The position numbers were made by a program, and so were the translations under genes. The notes below the pieces were generated by a model that saw only the letters and a list, made by a program, of their open reading frames with translations, was not told the origin of the DNA and did not search any database. From Silene conica (taxonomy: Eukaryota > Streptophyta > Magnoliopsida > Caryophyllales > Caryophyllaceae), in NCBI GenBank assembly GCA_029255685.2, contig CM055312.2, positions 1,326,649 to 1,390,648 of the forward strand: 64,000 nucleotides of DNA, given 5' to 3'. Numbering within the stretch: position 1 is the first letter of the stretch; every line of letters begins with the position of its first letter. Shown in pieces: positions 35,190-46,771 of this stretch.

Positions 35190-35640
35190 GGGTCAATGTG
35201 CAGGTCGCCCGGGTGCAAGACGGGTCGAAGAGTGGTGCGGGTTCAGGGTATGGGACTCGTACATGGTCGGGGTCAGGACGGGCCCGGGACAGATTGGGCC
35301 CGGGTCTTGGAAAGTGTGACCCGAACCGGCCCGTGTGTTGTTGTTGGCGGGTTGGGGCGGGTCTGGACCCGATTTTGGGAGGCGAAGGTTCAAACGACAC
35401 AAGTACGATATGTTTTATACAAAGCGGCCAATTTTAAACGGGAAATTCGCAATTCAATCAACATTCAATGCCAACGGCTACTTACTGCCAGGTCCACGGG
35501 AGGTTTGACGGGTTAGAAATACGGGTCATAATTGGACCCGGACGGGGTTACTTCATACATGCGGGCCGGACCGTGTTTGAATACGGGTTAGACGGGCCAG
35601 TTCACGTCCGGGTTCAGTGGCGAGCGGGTCCGGGTTAGTG
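35190..35640. repeat. GC-rich degenerate repeat (gggtc/gggcc words)
   Basis: About 450 bp much richer in G and C than its flanks, built from 'gacgggtc', 'cgggcccggg', 'acgggttag' and 'gacccgaacc' words. Several 70-120-residue frames on both strands are artefacts of the skewed composition. Confidence 0.6.
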
Positions 35641-38201
35641 TGGACCCGCACCAATGACCATCATTACTTGGAGCCTTGGAGGCACCGGCGGATGGGGGTG
35701 GAAAGTGACGACACGTGCCCTCGCGTGCGAGGAGGAGAAAAAATGGAAAAGCAAAGAAAGCGTGCCATGACGCACATGACATAGCAAACATACCTGAAAA
35801 CAAAACCCTGTAGTTACTTCCTCAAAGACAACCCATAACCACCCCTCCCTCGCCGCCATCAGCCGTCGCCTGGCCGCCCACAGCCGCCGCATCAGCTCCT
35901 CGGTACCTCTCTTTTCGGTATGTTCACAGTTCATTGTTCACAACTTCTTCCCCAAATTTGATTATTGATCTTTTGATTGAATGTTTGGTTATTTTTTAAT
36001 TGTTATTATTATTTTGTTGATCTATTTGTGTAATTGCAGATTTGTGTTAGATTTGAGGTAGTTGTAGTTTGACTGAATTCATTAATTTCATTTATTAGTT
36101 TGTTAATTGTTTGATATTTGATTGACTTTTGTAATTTTGTTCTACATTCTGATTTTGCTAGAAATAGGTAAGTTAGTAGCTAGTTATGAAAGAACACGAA
36201 GTTTATTACTCGTAGATTAATGATGAAAACCAAAGGCTTAGCATAATGTTTTAATGACTTAGGGTTGTGAAAATTGTTTGTTTGTAGATTAATGATGAAA
36301 ACCAAAGGCTTAGCATAACCACATCGTCATCTTCTCTAATGAACCTCAATGATATGTCTAATTCATGTAGTGTATAAAACAAAAGGTAGGATATCGCTAA
36401 GTATAAGACCCGATTACTGGGGCTAAGACTCTGCCCATCGATGTCTATATCCCTTTCATTACATTTTAAATCGATAAAATCCTGTCAGGCGATTCATATA
36501 TTGACATTTTAATACCTCTAGGGAGAGTCTAAAATGGTAGAATCAGGCGCGAGCTGGGGTTAAGCTTGCTTGGTTGATTGAGCGGGTTCCTGAATTTCTT
36601 TCCTGGGTGGCTGGTAGCTAGCGAGCTTGATTGTATCTGGTATATTTGGCACAGAAAGGAAGCTTCATTGATCCCATTGAACCTTCTTATTTTCTTTATT
36701 AAACTCAAATATTCAGTTTTGAGTATACCTTTGGGAAGTAAATTCCGGCTTGGACGGTTGGACCTATTTGGCAATTGGAACTAGAAACTAGAAAAACAAA
36801 TTCCACATGTCTGGAAATAAGCTTGAATAAAATTCCCGTATCATTTTGGAAAATTCCAACTCCTCCTACAGTCCTACTAAACCCGAATTACCTTTGGAAG
36901 CTCCGTCTTTATTCAGTAAAGCTCCGTCTCTCTCTCTCTCTGCTTACACATCTTACTCAAGCCAATTGTTTTTTTAGGGTTTTTGATTGATCAGGAATTG
37001 TTTATGTAATTGATTCTTTGAGGTTTAGACTAGGTTGAATTAGTATTTTATTTGGATTGGAGTGATTGCTAATTTTGTGTAATGTGTTTGTGGTAATTTG
37101 ATTGGAAGTAGCTGAAGCCTGAAGATGATGTTAATGTTAAGGGTTTTCAATTGCTAGAATTCCAATTGTTGTTTTTTTGGGTTCGTAAGTGATCGTGCTT
37201 CTTCTAGTGATTGATTACGAAACGCGATTGATTGTTTGAGGTTTAGTTTAGGTTGATTACTACTCCCTCCCATTCACTGGGATCAATACCATTAGCTGAG
37301 TATATTTGAGTATATTTTATTCAAATAGTATGATTCTCATCATTTAATGTAGTTCTCGACACAATTTTCACCTTGGATTGATGACACAAGGGCAAGGCTT
37401 CCGACCCACTACCCTGCAATTTTATGGGAGCCACTGAGGCACTATGCTTATGTTGTTATCGTTGTTGGTATGATTCCGGTGAATGGGTGGGAGGACTAGG
37501 TTTGGATATGAATGATTTTTTTTTCGGTTATTTGTTTAGAGTGAGTCGTCTTGGCGACCATTAGTTAATGTGCTGATTAGTGGTTAATGAAGCTTACAAA
37601 TATGGCTGTATAATCTAACCAAAGTGATGGGTTGATTTTGCCCATATTACGAGTCTAGTGGATACCCTTCATACTAACACAACTCAGAATATCCCTCGTT
37701 TAGACGTGTTTGTGCCTGCCGTGCACTGCTTTTCTAATTGATTTTGTTTTTTGTGTTTCATTGATTTTCCTTACTTAATTCATTTGCATGTTTCTGGGTC
37801 ATAATAAATCTTCTGAACTCATGGTAAGTTCAAATTTTAAAGGTGTTATTTATCATGCAACTGATCTACAATTTCATTGACTAATTTTGGATTTTTAATA
37901 TTGATTTTTGTGTGAAATGGGATGAAATTCAATGTGTAGAATATTTTCTGGGCTTTCTTTCCCAATTAATCTCTATGTTTCTGGGTAATGTATGTTCTGA
38001 ATTCATGGTAATGTTAAACTTTTGATGGTATTAACTATTATTAATCATGCATTTGATATGCAATCCCGTTCACTAATTTAGGAGCTTCGATATTGATTTG
38101 ATATTGTGTTGTAATCCCGTTCACTATTATTAATCATGCAATTGATATGCAATTGAACATTTGTTTTTTTTTTTTTTTACCTAGTTACTTTTGTGTTGTA
38201 G
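35641..38201 (+). promoter_or_regulatory. Leader of the PPR gene, with a probable 2.3-kb leader intron
   Basis: A GC-rich segment 35,835-35,917 ending TTTTCG|GTATGTTC could be the untranslated first exon; the acceptor TGTTGTAG at 38194-38201 lies 35 bp before the start codon. Inside, a 34-bp sequence 'tagattaatgatgaaaacca...' occurs at about 36,212 and 36,285. From 37,740 on, roughly 183-bp monomers resemble those in the TMEM208 leader intron. A CT microsatellite lies near 36,931-36,942. Confidence 0.45.
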
Positions 38202-38230
38202 GATTCTAGTGGAAAATGCAACAACAGCCT
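37740..38230. repeat. Leader-intron monomers shared with the TMEM208 gene
   Basis: 'catgtttctgggtcataata' (37788) and 'tatgtttctgggtaatgtat' (37974) mark two units about 185 bp apart. Each has 'ttctgaa(c/t)tcatgg', 'caattt/cccgttcactaattt' and 'gatattgattt'. The same word order and the same junction, TGTTGTAGG(A)TTCTAGTGGAAAA, occur at 55,943-56,569. Confidence 0.75.
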
Positions 38231-38235
38231 CAAGA

Positions 38236-39363
38236 ATGACAACTATCTCACTCCTTCGCCGCACCCACACCCTTACCAACACCACCTTCCTTCCCTTCCT
38301 GGCCCACCTACACTCCTTCTCCACCACCACAACCCAACCCACACCCACCCTCAGCCACCGCACCAAAACCCCCTTAGAAAAACAATTTGAAACATGGACC
38401 ACGCACCTCAAACCCGGCTTCACCCCATCTGACGTCAACCAAGCCCTCAACTCCCAAACTGACCCAGACCTAGCCTACGACATCTTCCGCTGGACCGCCC
38501 AGCACCGCAACTACAAACACGACCACACCACTTACCTAACCATGATCCACCTCTCCCTTTCTGGTAAACGCTACCGCATTGCCTCTTCCCTCTTAGACGA
38601 CATCCTCGCTGGCACCATCCCCCCGTCCACCCCCTTTTACAATTCCCTCATCCGCTTCTGCTGCTCCCACCCCTGCTTGTTCACCCGCGCCTTCGACCTC
38701 TACAAGAGAATGATTAAGCCTGAGCCTGTGACTACCAATCAGGATTTTATGCCCTGCTGCAGGCCTGACTTGGACACATACACTATGTTGTTTACAGTCG
38801 TGCTGAGGAAGTTTGGGAAAATTAATGTTGGGTATGTGTATTTGAATAGTGTGAGGTCGTTGACGAGGCAGATGAAGCAGTTTGGGGTAGTGCCTGATGT
38901 GTACGTGCTGAATATGGTGATTAAAGCTTATGCGAGATGTTTGCAGCTGGATGAGGCGGTTAGGGTGTTTACAGAGATTGGATGGTTTGGAAATGAGCCG
39001 AATAAGTACAGTTATAGTTATTTGGTCAAGGGGTTTTGTGAGAAAGGGAGGGCTTGGGAGGGATTGAAGTATTTTAGGGAGATGAGGGAGAAGAATTTGG
39101 TTGGGACGAGTAGCTCTTGGATGGCATTGGTGTGTAGTTTGGCGATTGAGCGAAGGTTTGAGGAGACAGTTGAGGTTTTAAGGGATATGGTTGGGAATGG
39201 AATGAGTCCTGACATGTTGACGTATAGGACGGTGTTTGACGAGCTATGTAGAGGTGGGAAAGGGAATGAGGCTATTGAGCTTCTTGAGGAGTTTCGAGGG
39301 AAGGATGTCAAGATGACTGATAAGAATTATAAGGCATTGTTGAAAGAAATTTATTGGGATTAG
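38236..39363 (+). CDS. Mitochondrial pentatricopeptide repeat protein, At3g25210 type
   Basis: Intronless coding region, 375 residues. The start at 38236 (MTTISLLRRTHTLT) is preferred: the frame opens further upstream only through a TTG in the leader intron. The N-terminus is basic and rich in Ser, Thr and Leu without acidic residues, a typical mitochondrial presequence. Conserved text follows: KTPLEKQFETW, LKPGFTPSDV, DPDLAYDIFRWTAQHRNYKH, then P-class PPR units such as PDVYVLNMVIKAYARCLQLD, EPNKYSYSYLVKGFCEKGR and SPDMLTYRTVFDELCRGGKG. The match to Arabidopsis At3g25210, as I recall it, extends over the full length. PPR proteins bind organellar RNA; the target is unknown. Codon use changes sharply: to about 38,650 third positions are mostly C, after which they follow the AT-rich background. 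FKBP15 follows 1.3 kb downstream, as in Arabidopsis. Confidence 0.93.
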   Translation: MTTISLLRRTHTLTNTTFLPFLAHLHSFSTTTTQPTPTLSHRTKTPLEKQFETWTTHLKPGFTPSDVNQALNSQTDPDLAYDIFRWTAQHRNYKHDHTTYLTMIHLSLSGKRYRIASSLLDDILAGTIPPSTPFYNSLIRFCCSHPCLFTRAFDLYKRMIKPEPVTTNQDFMPCCRPDLDTYTMLFTVVLRKFGKINVGYVYLNSVRSLTRQMKQFGVVPDVYVLNMVIKAYARCLQLDEAVRVFTEIGWFGNEPNKYSYSYLVKGFCEKGRAWEGLKYFREMREKNLVGTSSSWMALVCSLAIERRFEETVEVLRDMVGNGMSPDMLTYRTVFDELCRGGKGNEAIELLEEFRGKDVKMTDKNYKALLKEIYWD

Positions 39364-40697
39364 GTGTTGGTGGCGGTCTGGTTCTATGCGATAACATCAT
39401 CAACCGCATTTGACGGCACTCCTAATCGCTTTCAAGAGCCTTCTGAACTCTGTCTATACTTCGTCCTTCGGCCTTGTATAGTGATGACATGGTCGTAAGT
39501 GGTAACTTGGTGAAGATCCCCTTTCTGCCCTTTGGACCATCTCATCCGGCGTGAGAAGCCTACAGTAACTGTGGTCTGTGGTTATTTTGTCAAAATATGT
39601 CCCATGTTTTGTAGGTATGTTGAAGGTAATGGTTACTAGTTACAAACCGTCCCAAGATGTACTTTTGAAAAATTCGAGCACAATTTTCGATGCATAAATT
39701 TTGTAGGTAATAGTTACTAGTTGCCTGAATAATGGCTTGCAATGTTGAATCCTTAAAAATCACTCAAATACTCATTTAAAACGATTTTATATTACTTTAT
39801 TGTAAAGCGAATTCTTCTAATAATTAGTTTTATTCACTATTTTCCACTATTTAGTGTAAAGCCGTTTTATATAAAACCGATTAAAATAATTAAGTGCGAT
39901 AATTGATTGATAAGTTCATGTCGACCTAGCCGAGTGCCACCACCTTCCCCATATGGGAGATGGCAAGCGGTAACCAGCAAAACGAAGGTTGACCACTACT
40001 CTTCTTTCTTTAAATTGAGGTATTGTACAAGGGCCACTAATGACTAACTGACCTAAAATGAATTGAAGTGAGCCGAATGAATCTGAACTGAATCGAGGAT
40101 GAGTTTAATTATGTTGAGTTGAAATGAGCCGTAGTGAGTTAAATGAGAGCTGAATTTGACGAAGAGAATAGGTGCTCCGAAAACTTATTTTGAATTTCAT
40201 TTTTTCTTTTCTTAATTTCAAATCCGTCTAAAAAATAAAATTACGACATTAGTCCACCATATCGTACCACCTTTTCACATAAATAAACCTAATAAACTGA
40301 ACCAACTCTAAATTACTCGGCCGAATAACCCATTACCTACACGGGTTAAAAATATTGAACTCGAAACTCAAATTAGCCCCAAACCTAAATAAATTAATAA
40401 CACGTTGAACACAAGCGAAATATAAATATAAATAAAAAAGACTTGCTGGAGAGCTGAATACGGGTAGTATCCCTCTCACAACACTTACGGAGATACGGAT
40501 AGTGTCCCGTTTTCAATAAAAAATTGTGAATATAAAATGACTCGAACCAAAATAACTGACCCGAACCGACAAACCCAAACCCGATTATTCAGCCCATTTG
40601 TGCCAAAAGATATTGGTACATAACAGAACACCATGAAATTCTCCACCCCCATCGTATAGAGTAAAGAGAGATCTTAAGCTTAAAAATCCGAGAATCA
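39364..40697. other. Intergenic between PPR and FKBP15
   Basis: Contains the PPR 3' UTR and the FKBP15 promoter. A family A remnant at about 40,440-40,530 has 'gagagctgaatacgggtagt' and 'cggatagtgtcccgttttca'. No gene seen. Confidence 0.5.
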
Positions 40698-43600
40698 ATG
40701 GCGAAATTAATTTATGTTTTACTTCTGGTTTTCGTCACATTAGGTACATTTCTCCAATTCCTTCTCTAAATCTCCCATTTTTATTTTATTTGCATTGTTT
40801 TGTAAACAAATGGATCTAATTTTCATGAATTAAATCCTGTTTTGATAACAGCTTGTGCGAAGAAATCTGGGGATGTTACTGAACTACAGATCGGTGTCAA
40901 GGTATTAACCTCTTTTTATTATTAATTCTTATTTGAGACGGTTGTAAGCGTGAAACGGATCTAAACCGACCCAGCTGGATGGTTAGTAATTAGCATTTCG
41001 TGAGCGGTAGAGATATGTTTTTGGATACGTAAGACGGTTTTACGAGAGACTTACTATACGGCCTTCGATCACACCGTGAGACGGTCTATTTCTATAATTT
41101 GTGCAATGCCGTAATTATTGTGTGAGACGGTTTAATGATTATAATACTCATGAATTCATTATATCAGTTAATTGATTTTCTGATCTTTTTGAATTTTGTG
41201 TTTTCAAATGATTTTCTGATTTATTGAAGGTGTGAGTTTGTGGCTTAATCGTGCATATTTAAGATCTATTTCAGTTTCACAAGTTTATTGCAAATGATGA
41301 GGTTTTGATGTTATTGTCATCTTCATTGTCGTTAAAAATTTGAGAAGATTATACTTCAATTTCACTAGTTTTAATGATGAGGTTTTGATGTTATTGTCAT
41401 CTTCATTGTCGTTAAAAAATTGAGAAGATTATACTTCAATTTCACTAGTTTTGTCGCCGGTTATCCTGTCAATTTTGTGAAGTAGAGTGATTTAAGCCAT
41501 TTGTAATTGGCGGTTTGTTCGGACACAAATTCTCATTTAAGACGGAAGTATCCGTTTAAGCTTAAAACGAGCCAAATAATGACCCATTTGCATATATAAG
41601 ACATATATAGGACAAACTTCGCTCTTCCCTAGACCTTTTCATTTTTGTCTTATTCGTACAAGTGAATATTACTTGACCCGTCTTAACTTAAGACGAATTT
41701 ATTCGTCTTAAGGAAGACTCATTGGCTGTCCTGAATATGAAATGACTATTTATGTGTTTGATGTCCATATTGACCATTTTGGCTAGTACCCTTTTTCGTA
41801 ATATTATTGACCATTTATCATTGACAGAGATCCTATTTTGTTATATGAAACATTGTAGATCACTATTCACTAGTGGTTGTTTTTAGGACTTTTAGCAATT
41901 CTTTTATTTTCAGCTGTTAATGTAAGAGTATCACTCTCTAAAGCTTGAACCATATGTGTGTAATATGCAGAACGAGCTAGTGGTCTAGCGACATGCACTT
42001 TCTCAGTTTTGCCAAAATTTGCCTATGCGCTTATCTGTGGACTTGTTTCTAGATAATCACTTGAGTTTGTTCATTGTTGCAGCATAAGCCAGCGACTTGT
42101 GAATTCAAAGCCCACAAAGGTGACAAAATCGGGGTTCACTATCGGGTTAGTTCTTAACTTGGCTGTAGACTTCCATTTCTGAATTTTTAGCTGATGGAAT
42201 CTCAATTGAATTAGCCTTCTGAAGAGTGGAGTTAAGAATCGGTATGCAATTTTAATAAGTAGGTAGCTAGTGCCGGGTAGCTAACTCTGAGTGCATTTGT
42301 GCAAGCTCACAACTAAATTAGAATGAACGGTTCAGCTTCTATTTAATACTTTCTTCTCTCATTGCAACGACAATGATATCTTAGCCCATAATATCGAGCT
42401 GTTGGTGATTGATCATATTTAGGCTTGAAGTATGTTTTTGTGGCTGTCAACACTTCTTATGCTTGTCACCTAATGTTGCAGGGATCTCTCACAGATGGCA
42501 CTGTTTTCGACTCAAGTTTTGAAAGGGGTAACCCCATTGAGTTTGAACTCGGTAGTGGCCAAGTAATTCCAGGTACCAAGACTTTGGCTAGTTTATGTCT
42601 GTTAATTGCCCGATCGTTACTACCTCCAACTTAGATTAAACTCTGTACTTTCTATTCTGGACAACCTTGCGACAACCATCTTGTATACAAAGTGACCATC
42701 TTGTATACAAAATGACCAACTTGTCCTATAAACCAGATTGTAGGTGGATTTGACGATAAAATCATTTGCTTTTTTTAGTAATTTAACACCCAATTGATTA
42801 CTCTTACATTAGTTATTCAACTTAGAGCTAGTTGGAGAGAGGATTTGATTAGTAAGGACACTGAGGAGCATGATACACCATGCATGGTTGTATCCTACAG
42901 TGTCTTTTATTGTGAAGTAGTCACGCCTCACGTGGTGCATGATGCAAATTTCATTTGGGTCATCCATGTAGGCGGTATGACTATTAAATAAATAATGAAC
43001 GGAATAAAACTTACAGAACTTTAGGAAAGAAGTCGTGGCGTGATAAGAATCACTGCCCTAAAGTTGAATTTGCCCCGCTCAATTACACACGGCCTCTTGG
43101 CAACCAACGTCCGTGTCTAAGGTGTACGACAAAGACTCGAAATGAGGACTACTAACAGAACGTTGCCAAAATCAGCTAAGAAACAAATTTAGAGAGATTT
43201 TAGAAGAAGGAAGAATGAGAGTGAATTGTTGTGTCTCAAATGACAAAAGTATGTGGTATATATAGTGGATGTTGGAAGGATCTAGATACAAACATTAAGG
43301 CGTCTCGTAAATGTCATATAGTAATTTGCACACATACTTGTAAATAACAAAAGTCAGTATGGAAGACTGAACTTTTACCTTAGAAAATCACAACAATCAG
43401 AGTAGAAGATTGAGCCATTTAATTTCGGAAATTGTGCAAAAGACTAATCTCTTTTGAAGCATTTACACATCCAACAATCCAACTGTGTGTTTTAACATAG
43501 GGTAAGCCTTCATATGTCAAAACCCTTATCCTGCTATTTGCTGAAGCTCTTAGGCACGAGGGTAATGTTTTTATTAATTGTCGTGGTACATATTATCAAT

Positions 43601-44938
43601 CATTTTCCTTTCCCATCCCTCATTGTCATGATTAAATTTCTTTTCTCTTTTCTTACGAAGGCTACAATTTCCCTTGACTCGCTATTTCTGCTTTTACATG
43701 ATTAGAGTTATTTGTGTATATCCGACCCCTCTTTACCCTGCCATGAGTCTCTTTGAGGCACTTGGGTAATGTTGATGTTTAGTGTTGCATGGCATTTTTG
43801 GGATTTTAGTTTTTGGCCTTGCGGATTAGTACTTTGCCTAATGGGCATATCCTATCTTGCCGACTGTTTGGATACGTTTTTTTTGCAATAGATTAATGTG
43901 AAGCCTTGCTTGGTGTTTGGAAAAGCCCCACAATTGTATCATTATGGCAAAGAACACTAATTATGCAAGAGCTGTTTGACCCGGATGGTGTCATCCTCTT
44001 AGGCATCAGCGGCCTAAATCCTGACCTTCGTACCACGAGAAAGAAGCAGATTTGAAAGTGAAATAAAAAAAATAGTGGAGACTGGAGAGTGAGTGAGTGA
44101 CAAACTCACAATATTAGAAAAGTTTTAATGATGCAATTCAGTACGATTCACGATTTTAATACTCGCTGCTGAGAAGCGATGATAGTTTTAATAGAACAGA
44201 CTCCTACTCCACTGATTACATTCGTATATATGGCTGTATACTGTAATACTGTCTGTCTACCTTTGAAGTTTGCTATTTAGGACTGTCTTTAAGGAGCCTT
44301 ACTCTAATTATAAATTTATAATCGTTGCAATGACAGGTTGGGACCAAGGACTGCTGGGTATGTGCGTAGGCGAGAAGAGAAAATTAAAGATCCCATCCAA
44401 ACTCGGCTATGGTGACCAGGGCTCTCCTCCAAAGATTCCAGGTATAAGAATCTTTCGTTTTACCTTCGCTCTTGTATGATCCTTATTTATCTCAAATATG
44501 GAGTTGGACACGGGTTCAAGCCCTGGGAGCGACCTCTTGCCAAAATGGCAAGGGAAGGCTTGCCCCCATTACACCCTTGTGGTGGGGTCCTTCCCCGGAC
44601 CCTCGTCTAGCGAGGATGACACCGTGCACCGGGCTGCCTTTTTTTTTTATGGAGTTGGATAGGACACTGCTTTCAAACTGGATACTCCGTATCTGAATCT
44701 GATATCACAGCCTTCTATTACATCTGCCGAAACTAATTTTATTTATTGCTGCCAAGATATCTACCATAACATGTGCTTTACAGTTTACACTGATCATTTT
44801 CTGATCCCGACTGTCGTACATTGAATGCATTCAGGTGGAGCAACACTTATTTTCGATACTGAGCTCGTTTCAGTCAATGGTCAACCATCCAGTGGCTCTG
44901 AAGACGTTGATGAAGACGTTGACGACAGTGAACTATAG
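40698..44938 (+). CDS. FKBP15: FKBP-type peptidyl-prolyl isomerase, ER lumenal, FKBP15 type
   Basis: Prolyl cis-trans isomerase of the secretory pathway. Exons: 40698-40743, 40852-40901, 42083-42145, 42482-42572, 44337-44441, 44835-44938. They total 459 nt, 152 residues, against about 153 in Arabidopsis FKBP15-1. Residues 1-18 ([18 protein letters not shown]) form a clear signal peptide. One FKBP domain follows: [56 protein letters not shown] and [10 protein letters not shown]; the active-site V-I-P-G-W and Y-G are intact. The acidic tail ends DSEL, a plausible variant of the KDEL-type ER retention signal. All junctions are GT-AG and phased. Introns 2 and 4 are long (1.2 and 1.8 kb) and hold a tandem duplication, a MITE and a SINE. 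It lies between the PPR and FKBP62 genes as in Arabidopsis. Certain as FKBP15; which paralogue (-1 or -2) rests on synteny. Confidence 0.95.
41293..41452. repeat. 80-bp perfect-length tandem duplication in FKBP15 intron 2
   Basis: The unit starting 'aatgatgaggttttgatgtt' and ending 'ttcaatttcactagtttt' occurs twice in a row with almost no differences (one A-run changes length), so it is recent. Confidence 0.9.
41518..41725. mobile_element. Family A MITE in FKBP15 intron 2
   Basis: Ends: 'ggacacaaattctcatttaa' and 'gtcttaaggaagactcattg', with inner inverted words 'gacggaagtatccgtttaag' and 'cttaagacgaatttattcgt'. Confidence 0.65.
44497..44659 (+). mobile_element. 5'-truncated tRNA-derived SINE in FKBP15 intron 4, with 12-bp duplication
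   Basis: TATGGAGTTGGA flanks the insert exactly at 44497-44508 and 44648-44659. The 139-bp body starts CACGGGTTCAAGCCC, an RNA polymerase III B box, and ends in a T run (44640-44648). It is much richer in G and C than the intron. Style and T-rich end recall the Au SINE group. The A box is missing. Confidence 0.85.
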
Positions 44939-45168
44939 AGTTTTTGACCGAATTTTCCTAGCTTTGTTGATGCCTTCTGTTTTCGTTTGTGGATGTCATA
45001 TTCGGCATTCGGACTCGACTCTGTTTTGACAACAAGCTATATGCAGACTTCTTCTCAGGATTACATGACTACAGATTAGGTTATCATTGCCAAATAATAA
45101 CTTCAATTTTTGCCGTAGAATCAAAATCAATATGATGGCCTTTTAGACTCAAAAACGGGTTTTGTGGC

Positions 45169-45347
45169 TTTTTTTTTTGATGACGAGGGGGTGAACCACC
45201 CGAGCCCGTGCATTCCCGCACCATCACATGGACATGTAAACCACCCCTTTGGAGGCTGCAGTGGTCATCGCCTCAGGTGGTAGTCGAATCTGAGACTTCT
45301 CAACTCCTGCATTTATGCAAGTTTCAAAGTTTAACCCAGTCATCACT
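45169..45347 (-). mobile_element. SINE (second family), minus orientation
   Basis: Read on the minus strand: GTGATGACTGGGTTAAAC, then the B-box-like GATTCGACTACC, GGCGATGACCACTGC, GTGCGGGAATGCACGGGC, and a terminal A run. It is the same family as 63166-63345 in the opposite orientation. It lies 230 bp downstream of FKBP15. Target duplication not found. Confidence 0.78.
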
Positions 45348-46771
45348 GTACTAACACCACTTGGTTTAGTAGCTTGTTCCCTAATTACTTGATTTTTTGC
45401 TAATTCAATGGAGTTCAAACAAAGAGCTTGTGGTACACAATAGACCAAACTAATGGTATAGTAGACTGTTAAGTTGAGAGTCATGAATGAATTTAACTTA
45501 AATTTGCGTATGATAGGAATTTTGAATGGTGGTGTTAAATTTCGCACAAGATTTTGCTTAATTCCGCATACTTTATCGTCTTATTCTACTTTACTCCTCT
45601 CACTTTTCCAACACAATTAGAGAAGACAATTCAAAAGTAAAGAAATTCAAGAAAAAAAAAACATGTATACTTAGGCGCTTAGCTACCCCACCTCTAGACG
45701 CTCCGCCACCAACCGCTTACAAGCGGAACGCACCGCCAAAACCGATCCACCACACCCTTCGACAATCCAAAATACAAAACCCCTAAATTTCAAACTTTAA
45801 TTGTAAAAATTCCTCACTTTAAGATAAAAAAAAAATTATTCAATCAATTAAACCACGTGTATTAATAAATTTGTTATAGAATAACGAAATTTCTTGTGAA
45901 TGCACCCATTAAAATCTATAATTTGTTAAATTATTAGCAAATTGGTTGGCGGTGTAGGGAAGAGAAAGGTTTTTTTCTAATAAAGAGTAAATTTAGAATA
46001 AGGTGGCAAGGTGTGCGGAATCTATGTACTCTATAAAGCTCTGTCTAATCGGGTTAATCTCTATACTATAAAAGAAATAAAATTTAAAGAGATTTGATTG
46101 GTACTTAATTTATTAAAATGAAAAAATTAATTTTATTTTTCTTTTGTGGTACGACCTCCACCTTACTCCTTATTGATTTAATTACCCTTTCTCCCATTAA
46201 TTAGGTAGGTCTAAATTTAATAAAAACTATACAACAAAATGTATTTAATTCATTATTATTACATTTTAATTTAATTCATTATTATTACATTTTAATTTAA
46301 TATAAAGTCGGTGCAATTATTTAATTTAATTTTAGCTCATATATTTTTTAATTTAATAGCCGATAAAATGAAAATTATATTATAAGCTCAGTATATCATA
46401 GTTGTAAAATCGACCAGTGCATTTTTTTGCACGAAAGTAAAACTATAGTGCTATAATGTAAATCCTTTCATATTTAAATTATTAAATTATTAGTATGGAC
46501 AACTGTGCACTGGACGAGACACGTTTTAGAAAAACCGTTAATAATTAACACAAGTGAGATTTCCCACAACCCATTCCTTAATTTTCTGGAATAATCACGA
46601 CTCTTCTTAATTCCCCCACTCTCCTCTCCTAACAATTCAGCAAAGCAGAACACTCTAGAACGCACCATCCCCCATAAAATCCCCCATTTTCACCTATCTT
46701 CCTCACTCTTCTACACACAACAGCAACAATAACAACTATTACAACAACTTTCTCTCTCTAGAACCCTAAAA
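45348..46771. other. Intergenic, FKBP62 promoter side; possible Helitron fragment
   Basis: 45,660-45,770 is a GC-richer patch ('cctctagacgctccgccacc'). From about 46,061 'tctctatactataaaagaaa' resembles a Helitron start, and 'gtgcatttttttgcac' (46,418-46,433) is a short hairpin like those near Helitron ends, but no CTRR end fits. A 29-bp unit 'ttaattcattattattacat' is duplicated at 46,246-46,300. 46,680-46,771 is a CA-rich leader with 'ctctctctctagaaccctaaa'. Confidence 0.4.

Noticed and set aside
35157..35516. 119-residue and overlapping frames in the GC-rich patch
   Set aside because: Open frames on both strands result from skewed composition of a degenerate repeat.
38191..38235. Upstream TTG start for the PPR protein
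   Set aside because: These codons overlap the probable leader-intron acceptor; the ATG at 38236 starts a typical presequence.
46061..46455. Second Helitron
   Set aside because: Start-like sequence and a hairpin are present, but no CTRR terminus with an A/T insertion site could be found.
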